A stretch of 64,000 nt of DNA, from contig OY992539.1 of NCBI GenBank assembly GCA_963921195.1, positions 38,097,754 through 38,161,753 on the forward strand, read 5' to 3'. The notes under the pieces are model-generated. The model did no database searches. It saw only the letters and a program-made list of their open reading frames with translations, and was not told the DNA's origin. Position 1 is the stretch's first letter; the number at the start of each line of letters is the position of its first letter. The DNA is from Pegoplata infirma. Taxonomy: Eukaryota > Arthropoda > Insecta > Diptera > Anthomyiidae. Positions 34,131 through 43,429 of this stretch are shown one piece after another. Both the position numbers and the translations under genes were made by a program.

Positions 34131-34545
34131 CTAATTAAAATAAATAATATTAATGATTATTTTCTGTTTTATTTTTTAAAATAATAAAGAAAACTCTAGC
34201 TAGAGGTTACATTTTTTTGATAATAATTACGATGATATTGGGGCATGTTACAGAATCTTTTCCGTTTAGATTCGGAAAAAGTGGTTTACTCGTCAAACGA
34301 AAAACGAATATTATTTTTGTCGGAATGAAATCACTTTCAAAAATCAAAGTGGAATTGAATTGCATAAATGTGATTTCAATCCGAAAAAAATCGATTTGCG
34401 TTTTACGAGTAAACCACTTTTTCTAAATCCGAACGGAATTAAGTCTGTGACATGCCCCATTGTCATAGTAACAATTTTCAAGAAACTATTTTTATTTTTT
34501 AAATGATAGGCAATGCTGCCTATCAATTACTAATGTAACTGTGAT

Positions 34546-35319
34546 TAGAGTATTCAAAACCGAAACCGAAAACCGGTTAACCGGTTTTTTCATTTTTAGA
34601 AACTCGACCGGTTTCGAATAGTTTTGAATTTCGAATATTCGAGAAACCGGTTTTTTTGTGTCGGTTAACCGGTTTTTATAAAAAGTTATAATATAATGAT
34701 TTAAAATATGAATTGACATTACACAGTTTTTAGAAACACTCACAAAACTTAGCGGTGCTTCCATAATCAGCTTGTGAATATGTTGGTATGTAAATATCAA
34801 TATATCAACGAGTTCCGGAAGTCCGTCTCTTCGTTTAATATTGAAATCAATATATATTTTTTATATTTGGCACCTTGGAGTTCTATGGCAAACCATTTTT
34901 TTAAATTCTCCTTTTGAAATTGTTGAAATCTGAATTTCAAATTCCGATGTCTGAATTTATTATTAATTGTGCTCTTTAAACAATTCAATAAACGGATTTC
35001 CGCTCGCAATTGCAAAGAACTAAAATTTAGTTGTTACTTTCTGTCGAAGTTTCCAGCGAAATTGTGCGACGTAAACGGTGTCATACAGATGATACTATTT
35101 TCGCTATGACTTATCGATTTTGTGTTTATTGGGTTATGCCTGTTTTGTAAAAATATAATTAAGTTTTATTAATTTTTAACCTGAAGAATAAAAACCGAAA
35201 AAACCGGTTTAACCGGTTTTTTGCTAAAACCGAAACCGGAAACCGGTTTTTCAAAAATAAGCTTTTTCGAATAAACCGAAAACCGGTTTTTGAAAATGGC
35301 CGGTTTTTTGAATACACTA
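34546..35319. mobile_element. hAT-like MITE, 8-bp duplication ACTGTGAT
   Basis: TAGAGTATTCAAAACCG at 34546 mirrors TTTTTTGAATACACTA ending at 35319. ACTGTGAT flanks both sides exactly (34538-34545, 35320-35327). TAGAG/TAGTG is a hAT-type start. Both ends are filled with the palindrome AACCGGTTAACCGGTT. It lies inside intron 4 of the Gly-rich gene. Confidence 0.88.
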
Positions 35320-35390
35320 ACTGTGATGCTTCTTTCGGAAAGGGGAAATGGGATAGAAGAGAGATTCAAGATTCGAAAGATAGAAGGGTT

Positions 35391-35977
35391 GTTATACCCT
35401 CCACTTAGTGATAGAGGGTATATATAAGTTTGCCATTCCGTTTGTAACTCATCGAAATATCGATCTGGGACCCCATAAAGTATATATATTCTAGCGATGT
35501 CCGTCTTTCCGTCTGTCTGTCTGTCTGTGGAAAATGCTGTCGCGGACAAAATATTGCACAGAGATGACTGATACTTAACATATTTATTGGAAGTTCTCCC
35601 GAGAAGTTTGGTATTGAGCGATATCGGTTCAGCGGTTCAAAAGTTATGAACGAAAATGTAAGGACACCTCAAAAATTTTAGTACATTCAATATAACCTAA
35701 TAATACAAAATGCTTTAATCCAGCTGCTGGTTGACTTATGTGAACATAATTGAAAACTAAATGGTATTTAAACAAGTGCAAACATATTTTTTGACAAAAA
35801 TAGAAAAAAATCGCGGATTTTTTTTACCAGATTTTATTTTTCGCGGAAATTTGTTTCAAAAAAATGTTTTTTTTCAAAAGAAATTTCCTTTTAAATAAAG
35901 TTTTTGCAATAATCTTTTAGACATTTTGGAGGGTATCACTACATTCGGCAAGGTCGAATTTAACTTTTTTACTTGTT
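35391..35977 (-). mobile_element. mini-me element in the Gly-rich gene intron
   Basis: It reads GTTATACCCTCCACTTAGTG at 35391, TGTCCGTCTTTCCGTCTGTC near 35497 and CATTCGGCAAGGTCGAATTT with TTTTTTACTTGTT at the end. It shares orientation with the host gene. Confidence 0.75.
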
Positions 35978-36270
35978 AGAGATATTTTTTAACATTATTT
36001 ACCTCATAATAAAATTTAATACTTTTTTTTATTATTTCAAACGCCTTTGAAAAAAAAAGAATTCAATACTTCAGTGGGCCATAAAAAAAGAACTCAAGCT
36101 AAGTTTTCAAAACCCTTGGGGCTTTTGGTCTTCTATTGGTATGCTTTTTTTTGGTCCCATTCAAGATACACTCGGTGACCACAAATTTGTTGCACAGTGT
36201 AATTAAAAAAATTGCAGTTTATATTGTCACTTAATCGAAAAATTAATTTTCAAATTCATATTGTACTTAC

Positions 36271-36402
36271 TCTTAACATCTGTTCTGTGGGTGCGGGACA
36301 GGTTTGTCCTCCTGTTCCTCCGGTACCTCCTGTTCCTCCTGTTCCACCTGTCCCTCCTTGTCCACCATGTCCTCCTATCGGTTTGTTTCCATCTTCTGGA
36401 GG
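36271..36402 (-). CDS. Secreted Gly-rich protein, exon 3 (GGT repeats)
   Basis: The exon is flanked by acceptor AATAATTACCAG and donor AGA/GTAAGTAC. It encodes 44 residues in phase 0: PPEDGNKPIGGHGGQ, then five GGT repeats, then QTCPAPTEQMLR with Cys56. An antisense ORF over the same DNA is a shadow. Confidence 0.88.
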
Positions 36403-36440
36403 CTGGTAATTATTATTTAAATTTATTAATTTACAAATTA

Positions 36441-36951
36441 CACAGTGATACAAAATCGAACTTTCCGAATCGGCATGGGATGAAAGCAAATTAAAGTTGA
36501 CATTTTTTATAACAAGGCTTTTTTTAGTTAAGCGCTGGATTTTTTTTACACGCATTTAAAGTTGGTGATTCCAAAGTTTTTGTATACTAAATATGTGCCT
36601 GGGTGTGCCCTTATTGGACATGTGTTGTCCAGCTTCCAAACTTATGCTTGAAATTACGTAAGCTATAACCGGTATGAATTTCGCTGCAATCAAATTTTTA
36701 AAAATAAACCACTATGCACCGTTGCGTAAAATTGTAAATTTAAAGGCAATTACAAAATTAAGCATACGTCACATATGCAGTTTTCAAGCAATTACTGTTA
36801 TAATTATAAAAAAGTTCACCAACTTTAAATGAGTGTAAAAAAAAATCTAGCGCTGAACTAAAAAAAAAGGCTTAAAGATTTTGTTATGGAATATGACAAC
36901 TTTCATTTGCTATTGGTTTCATTCCATTCCGATTTTAGTTGTTGCACTGTG
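36441..36951. mobile_element. Harbinger-like MITE, TTA duplication
   Basis: CACAGTGATACAAAATCGAA at 36441 mirrors TTAGTTGTTGCACTGTG ending at 36951, with TTA on both flanks (36438-36440, 36952-36954). It is a longer relative of 26768-27075, with extra inner arms (GCGCTGGATTTTTTTTACAC). It sits in intron 2 of the Gly-rich gene, between the microexon and exon 3. Confidence 0.78.
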
Positions 36952-36981
36952 TTATTGTTTATAAATTTTTAGAGTACTTAC

Positions 36982-36999
36982 TGTTGCATATGAAGTCGT
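36982..36999 (-). CDS. Secreted Gly-rich protein, exon 2 (18-nt microexon)
   Basis: An 18-nt phase-0 exon lies between acceptor TTTTGTTTTATAG and donor ACA/GTAAGTACT. It encodes TTSYAT, which continues the signal peptide and supplies the likely SYA/T cleavage site. Its flanking sites are both strong, and skipping it would keep the frame but remove the cleavage site. Confidence 0.75.
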
Positions 37000-37074
37000 C
37001 TATAAAACAAAAAAATTTAAGTAAATATTTACTAGGTAAACAATTAAATATTATTTAATAAATGCCAGACTTAC

Positions 37075-37119
37075 CAGATAGCAAATTGCAAAAGTAAATA
37101 TTATTAAAGTAGTCCTCAT
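37075..37119 (-). CDS. Secreted Gly-rich protein, exon 1 (signal peptide start)
   Basis: This opens a five-exon, 136-residue gene not visible as one ORF. The exon encodes MRTTLIIFTFAICYL, a typical signal-peptide hydrophobic core, ending CTG/GTAAGT. With exon 2 the predicted cleavage is after residue 20, leaving a 116-residue mature protein: a GGT-repeat arm, a four-Cys core (Cys56, 66, 72, 82, spaced C-x9-C-x5-C-x9-C, with both nine-residue loops ending LR), and a Gly/Leu tail. Four cysteines suggest two disulfides. I do not recognise the family; fly Gly-rich secreted peptides include immune, cuticular and seminal proteins, and none is favoured. All four junctions agree in phase, which is the main support. 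Confidence 0.85.
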
Positions 37120-37180
37120 TTTAATGTTTCAAACTCCTACTAAGCGTTAAATATATGCCCTGTTCTACAATTGATCAGAC

Positions 37181-37188
37181 TTTATATA
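37181..37188 (-). promoter_or_regulatory. TATA box of the Gly-rich gene
   Basis: TATATAAA on the minus strand lies 62-69 bases upstream of the ATG at 37119. This places transcription start at roughly 37155-37160 and gives a 5' leader of about 40 nt. TATA boxes are common on small, strongly regulated secreted-protein genes in flies. Confidence 0.7.
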
Positions 37189-37387
37189 GTAGATTTAAAA
37201 AGGGGTCATGATTAATTCGGTTTTTTATTTAGGATTTAACAACTGCTGTTCCATTTTTCTCATGTAGGTCAGTTTTGTTTTTTTTTTAAATTTAAAACAA
37301 ATTAATTTTATATTTTTTAATGAGGTTGTTTGTTTTCATTTATGAATCACATCTGGAATTTAAAATTTTTTAGCTATTTATTTGTAC

Positions 37388-37468
37388 ACTCAAAAAAAAA
37401 AAAACATTGTAAAATTACAAGAAAATTTTGTAATTTTTTTTTTGCTACCTCCTATTTGACAAAAATGT
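37388..37468. mobile_element. Internally deleted TA-type MITE
   Basis: It starts CACTCAAAAAAAAAAAAACA and ends TGACAAAAATGTGTG before TA. It matches the outer parts of the 41447-41964 element with nearly all of the interior gone. Confidence 0.5.
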
Positions 37469-37469
37469 G

Positions 37470-39015
37470 TGTACATTATTGATCCTTGACCGATTCTAAG
37501 AAATTCTTGGAATGTCCGTATATCCGCCGTCCGTCCGTCTGTATAAGACACAATGCATTCGAAAACAAAAGAGCTAGACCCCAGGAGTTTGGCACTAATA
37601 TGTCTTATGGTCATGACAGTTTAAATTCATAAACAGGCAAAATCGGACCAGGGAGAAAAAGTTCCTTCATGGATAACTAAACCGACCTCCAAAAAAACCC
37701 ATTTTTTACAATTTTTTTTTTTGTATTTTTGTTAATCAAATAAAACATTTTTATGCCTGATGATCAAAGTCCTACACCCATAGGATTGGAAAATGTCGTT
37801 TTTTTCGGTCCGCTCCCCTTTTGTGGGCGTGATATTAGAAAATAATTTAAAAATGATTAGGTTGTATTACTTGATTACAAAAAGCACAATAAATTAAATT
37901 TCTAAACATTTTTCACGAGAGAGACGGTGTTTTCCAGAGACAACCGCTGAGCCCAACCCCCCCCCCCCAAAAAAAAAAAGCCTCCTCAATTTAATGCTTT
38001 TTTACATGTTGGGGGATATAAAAGATATGGCCAAATTTTACACTACACTCAAAAAAAAAAAAAAACTGTAATGTTAGCAAAAAAAGCTTGTAAACCTACA
38101 AGAAAATTTGCTGATTTTGAACCCACAATTTTTTTGCTAAAGTTAGCAAAAATGTTTTGCCAATAATTAGTTAACAAAATTTTTTTTTTTTTGACACATT
38201 TGAGGACCCCATTGGGTTCGGACCCGATAGGTCCAGACCCGGATGGGCCTAGACCTAGTTGGTTTCCGTAAAAATCGTCATAGTTTTTGATCCAAAAATT
38301 TGTGTCCGTTTCGCTCTACCTTGCTTAGTTTTTGAGATACGTGATTATAGGGGACCACTGGGGTCTTGAGAATTAAAAAACTCGATAACTTCCAAAATAT
38401 TACTCGGAGAGCTTTTGACTATTTTGCAGTCTTGTTCTACGTATTGAGGGCTACAAAAATGCTTTTTGTTGTGTCGGCAATATTTACCAAGATATGAGCA
38501 TTTTAAAATTTTCGGGAATGCTAACTTTTTTGGATCCAAAGTTAGGGCCCATTAGGGTCCACACATGTGAAGAGGACCCATGAAAGTATGGAGATTCTAA
38601 GAACCAAAAATGCCCTCCATTTTGCTCTATCTAGCTTAGTTTCCGAGATAGAGCCATTTTAAGTTTTCTGAAAATAAAAACAAATTTACCATTTATTTTT
38701 GCTAATGTTAGCAAAAAATCTTGTAAAAATGTTGTCAACTCAATTTAAAATCTTAGCAAAAGAAATTAGTTCAACGTTTGTTTAAAATTGCTAATGTGCT
38801 AAATGAAGTTTACAAGAATTTTTTGCTAACATGCTAATCTCAACTAAAAATTTGCTAAAAGTTAGCTAACTAGCATTAGCAAAAAAAAATTAGTAAATCT
38901 ACTAACGTATTTTTTTGAGTGTATCACTTGTTTCTTACAAGGAAGGTCTTTTAGAAGGCTCTTACCGATTTTACTTAAACTTGCATATGGAAATGAGAGG
39001 AGAAAAATAAGAGTT
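37470..39015 (-). mobile_element. mini-me copy plus flank, duplicated at 41965-42770
   Basis: The unit TGTCCGCCGTCCGTCCG-type tract, AGACACAATGCA-TCGAAAAC, CGGTCCGC-CCCTTTTGTGG and CTTACAAGGAAGGTCTTTTA occurs here and again at 42175-42770 in the same orientation. Here it is split at 38045 by a MITE; the second copy shows the empty TA site. Confidence 0.7.
38046..38921. mobile_element. 0.88-kb TA-type MITE, TTAGCAAA words
   Basis: CACTCAAAAAAAAAAAAAAC at 38046 mirrors GTATTTTTTTGAGTG ending at 38921, flanked by TA. The interior is dominated by TTGCTAA and TTAGCAA words around a 0.3-kb section with GGACCCCATTGGGTTCGG and TGGGCCTAGACCTAGTTGG. The paralogous segment near 42665 lacks it. Confidence 0.85.
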
Positions 39016-39016
39016 A

Positions 39017-40775
39017 CACTTAAAATAATACATTAGTAGATTTACTATTTTTTTTTGCTAATGCTAGATAACTTTTAGTAAATTTTTAGTTGAGATTAGC
39101 ATGTTAGCAAAAATATCTTGTAAACTTCATTTAGCGCATTAGCAATTTTAAACAAAATTTGAACTAATTTTTCTTGGTAAATTTAAAATTGAGTTGACCA
39201 AATTTTTACAAGGTTTTTTGCTAATATTAGCAAAAATATATGGTAATTTTTTTTTTATTTTCAGAAAACTTAAAATGGCGCTATCTCGGAAACTAAGCCA
39301 GATATAGCGAAATGGAGGCCATTTTTGGTTCTCGGGTTCTCCATAGTATCGACGGAAAGTTAGCATTCCCGAAAATTTTAAATATTGCCGACACAACAAA
39401 AACTCCAAAAGCATTTTTGTAGCTCTCAACACGTAGAACAACACCGCAAAATAATCAAAAGCTCTCCGAGTAATATTTTTTTTAATATCTCAAAAACTAA
39501 GCAAGGTACACTCAAAAAAAAACCATTAACTTAAACGTTGGAAAAATTTTCTTCAAAATAGTTTATAAATTTTCCCACAATTTAGTTAAATTTAACTAAA
39601 ATTTTGGAAATTTTCCCAACTTTTAGGAAAAAATTTTAGTTCATGGACTGTTAAATAGGCCATAATTTTCCTTAAATGGAATTCCCTAATACATGAAAAA
39701 AATTCTTTCCGCCAAAGAAATTTTCCCTAAATAAATGAAAAAAAATCTTTTTTTTTAAGACAAATTTCTTAAAACAAAATTTAGTTCAAAAAATTCAGTT
39801 TTAGGACGTAATTTCCTACCAATTAGTTTATCATATTTATCTTCTTTAATTTGAGGAAGTTTTTTCCCACAAGTTTAGTAAATTTTTCATAACATGAAAT
39901 TGTTTAGTTGATTTATTTTTTTTTTCATGCTTGCTTGTAGTTCACATTTTGTTTATTATTTGTAGTATATGAAAAAGAGAGTTTGGTCTTGTATAACAAG
40001 TAATAAATTTAATGTATACATTTTTTTCTACACATGTATGTGTGAGGGAAAAAATAATATTTTAATCACAACAAAGGCCTTGGCTTTGGCGTGTTTTCCC
40101 ATAGTCTGGGAACAAACGTTAAAGACAAAGTCTTTGTTGTAAGTTAACTTTAAAAACTAATGAAATTTATTACTTGACCATAAGAAACAAACGTTTTTTT
40201 ATATTTTAAATAAAAAATGTACATAATGAGAATTCTGTGTGTATTCGTATGCGATTCTATAAATAAACCAATAAAAATATGAAATTAACTAATTTTTAGG
40301 AAAAATGTCCTCATCAAAAATGTTTTTTTAACTAAAAAATGGGAAATTTTTTCCCACTTTCTAGTTCAAATTGGTCCTAATTTTAAAGAAAAATATGGAG
40401 TAAAAAGTAGGAATACATGGCAATGGAGCTAAATCATTATCAATTTTCCTTGGATTTAGTTAATTTTCCCATTTTTTAGTTAGTTTTTTTTCTGAGTGTA
40501 GAGCGAAACGGACACAAATTTTGGATCAAAAACTATGAAGAATTTTAAGGAACCCAACTAGGTCTAGGCCCATCGGGGTCTGGACCTATCGGGTCCGAAC
40601 CCAATGGGGTCTCAATGTGTATGAACTAAGTTGAAATAAAAAAAATTTCAGTTTACTAATTTTTTGGAAAACAATTTTGCTAACTTTACCAAAAAAATTT
40701 TGGGTTCAAAATCAGCAAATTTTCTTGTAGGTTTACAAGCTTTTTTTGCTAACATTACAGTTTTTTTTTTGAGTG
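39017..40775. mobile_element. Inverted second copy of the 0.88-kb MITE, split
   Basis: The same element as 38046-38921 lies in opposite orientation about 95 bp away. Its right half (40501-40775) mirrors the left end of the first copy, and its left half (39017-39508) mirrors the right end. It is interrupted at 39509-40498. Confidence 0.85.
39509..40498. mobile_element. Nested TA-type MITE, GGAAAATTTTCCC words
   Basis: CACTCAAAAAAAAACCATTA at 39509 mirrors GTTTTTTTTCTGAGTG ending at 40498, with TA on both sides. The intact inverted partner gives the empty site GCAAGGTA^GAGCGAAACG, which proves the TA duplication. Interior words are TTTAGTTAAATTT and GGAAAATTTTCCC. A half copy lies at about 57709-58090. 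Confidence 0.88.
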
Positions 40776-40780
40776 TGTAT

Positions 40781-41411
40781 TAGGGCGGGTCGATTTATTT
40801 TTCGACAATTTCGCTATGATTTCCGTATTCTATGGGTTATTCCATGAAAATTTGCCAAAGGAACCATACCTCTATCGTTAAAATCGAGTCCCCTACTTTT
40901 TGTTGGTAGATTTTTTCCCAAATTGACGTTCGTATGAAATATTACCTACACGTTCACATCCATAGCTCAAAAACTATCGATCGGGCTTAAAGTTCAAACG
41001 GTTCAAAAGTTACGGGCATTTTTGTCCATGAAAGTAATATTCTTGGACAAAATCATGAAAAAAATGGAAAAATGCTCCAAAATTTGGACAAAAATGCCCG
41101 TAACTTTTGAACCGTTGGACCAATGTTGGAGATTTTTTTTTGTAAATTGATCAAAATGAGCTCACCTTTCCAACGCGCCTACTGGCGATTAAACCCGATC
41201 GATAGTTTTTGAGCTATGGATGTGAACGTGTAGGTAATATTTCATACGAACGTCAATTTGGGAAAAAAATCTACCCACAAAAAGTAGGGGACTCGATTTT
41301 AACGATAGAGGTATGGTTCCTTTGGCAAATTTTCATGAAATAACCCATAGAATACGGAAATCATAGGGAAATAGGTGAATTTTTTCACTCCCTACAAATC
41401 GACCCGCCCTA
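40781..41411. mobile_element. hAT-like MITE, 8-bp duplication GTGTGTAT
   Basis: TAGGGCGGGTCGATTT at 40781 mirrors AAATCGACCCGCCCTA ending at 41411, and GTGTGTAT is repeated exactly (40773-40780, 41412-41419). The arms pair over most of their length (for example TATGAAATATTACCTACACG with its complement), so it can fold as a hairpin. Confidence 0.88.
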
Positions 41412-41446
41412 GTGTGTATGTAACGCATCATTCAATATGTAACAAA

Positions 41447-41964
41447 CACTAAAAAAAAACCTTGTAAAATTACAAGAACAGTTTGTACTACCTCCTATTT
41501 GACAAAAATTCCTTGTTATTTTACAAGCTTTTTACCAATAATTTTGTAATTTTACAAGCTTTTTACCAATAAAATTGTAAATTTACATTTTTTAAAGCGA
41601 TAAAACTTACAAGGAGGTTTCGTAACTTTAGTAGATTTTTTGCTACCTCCTATTTTACGAGAATTCCTAGTTAAAATTACGAGCTTTTTTGTAATTTTAC
41701 AAGATTTTTACCAATAAAATTGTAAATTTACAACTTTTTTGGCCAAATAAAACTTACAAGGAATTCTCGTAAATTTACAAAATTTTTTTTTTGGTAAAAA
41801 ACCTTGAAAATTTGTAAAATTACAAAAAAACCTGTAAAATTACAAAAAAAAAATGTAAATTTCGACCGAAAATTATTTGTTAAAAACAAGGAAAACTATC
41901 AAATATTGGTAAAATGGGATTACGTGACTTTTTCTTGTAATTTGACAATGTTGTTTTTTGTGTG
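41447..41964. mobile_element. TA-type MITE, TTGTAATTTTACAAG words
   Basis: It runs from CACTAAAAAAAAACCTTG to TTGTTTTTTGTGTG, followed by TA. The interior repeats TTGTAATTTTACAAG, GCTACCTCCTATTT and CTTACAAGGAGGTTTCGT. Relatives lie at 51526-52048 and, split, at about 58560-58770 plus 61265-61405. Confidence 0.7.
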
Positions 41965-41993
41965 TACATATTGATCATTGATCGATTAATGCT

Positions 41994-42172
41994 CGTAATA
42001 TCAACGAGTAGGTAACTACGGGTGTAAAATACCTAATGGATATCTTTACCTAGCCGGTAAATTAACATTGAAAATTATAGTTACCTAAGAGTTAAGTTTA
42101 CGAAATTTTACTTACACGGTAGATATCTATGCACTGATAGTTATCTGTTTGTTGAAATTACGGCTATAAGAC
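41994..42172. mobile_element. Small MITE inside the second mini-me copy
   Basis: GTAATATCAACGAGTAGGTA near 41996 pairs with GATAACTATC-type sequence and GTTGAAATTACGGC near 42155-42168. The first paralogue at 37475 lacks this insertion. Confidence 0.5.
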
Positions 42173-42679
42173 AAAGGAATGTCCGCCGTCCGTCCGTCTG
42201 TATAAGACACAATGCAGTCGAAAACAAAAGAGCTAGACCCCTGGAGTTTGGCAATAATATGTGTTATGGTCATAGGCAGTTTAAATTCATATACAGGCAA
42301 AATCGGACCAGGTGGAAAAAGTTCCTTCTTGGAAAACTAAACCGACCTCCGAAAAAAACCCTTTTTTTATTCAAATAAAACATTTTTATGCCTGAAGATC
42401 AAAGTCCTACACCCATAGGATTGGAAAATGTCGTTTTTTCGGTCCGCCCCCTTTTGTGGGCGTGATATTAGAAAATAATTTAAAAAATTATTAAATTGTA
42501 TTACTTGATTACAAAAAGCACAATTAATAAAATTTCTAAACATTTTTCACGAGAGAGACAGTGTTCTCCAGAGACACCCCTTGAGCCCCCCACCCCCATA
42601 AAAAGCCTCTTCAATTTATTGCTTTTTTACATGTTAGAGGATATAAAAGATTTGGCACAGCCAAAGTAACACTATCACT

Positions 42680-43265
42680 TGTATCTTACAAGGAAGGTCT
42701 TTTAGAAGGCACCCACCGATTGTCCTTAAACTTGCATATGGGAATGAGAGGAGAAAAATAAGAGTTACCTGTTGTTTTTAGAATTCCAATCTCAAATTTA
42801 TGAAAAAGTTGGGTCTTTCGGGAAAATCCGAATATAATCCGAACTAGCAGGAATTTCGCCAAACGCAAAAATACGGGTCAGCTTAATTTGAATAGAGAAT
42901 ATTATATATGATTTTGGCGGTCGTACGTATATACCTCTCCATATAAACTACCCCAACGTTTTTGCATTTTTGAAGATAAGGACTTAATGAAACCGAATTC
43001 GGACACGACCTATACACCATTGGATAGGCCTTCAAAAACATTTCGATCTGTATGAAATGTTTTTATAGTTTCTTTTGAAGAAATTTGGAAAATCCTTAAA
43101 AAACGAAAAAATCCCCATCCCCTTTGACCAGCTAAATGAGAGATTTGGCAGCTAAGAAAAAACAGGTAACTCTTGTTTTTCTCCCTTCTTTCCGATACAC
43201 AAGTTTCAGGAAAATCGGTGGGTTCCATGTGAAAACTGTGGAACAAATTTGTCTTCGAGTGTATC
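42680..43265. repeat. Inverted-repeat stretch, no gene
   Basis: GGAGAAAAATAAGAGTTACC near 42750 pairs with GGTAACTCTTGTTTTTCTCC near 43166, and the ACCGATT/AATCGGT and AAACTTG/CAAGTTT blocks also pair. Its left part is also present at 38926-39015. No ORF is accepted. Confidence 0.5.
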
Positions 43266-43429
43266 TTAAATGATAGCAAATAAATTAAAATTATAGTAGA
43301 CTATCAGTACCAAAACTCGCGAAGGGTCTAAAGAACTACGCACATTTTATTATGGCCTACTGTATTTTTTTTATACTCTCCAATCACAGTATGGGGGTCA
43401 TTCCGTGTTTTTGGCTGATTTCGTTTGGA

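Noticed and set aside
36256..36555. 99-codon single ORF as the Gly-rich gene
   Set aside because: Only its central part (36402-36271) is coding; the rest runs through intron and MITE sequence, as the splice sites show.
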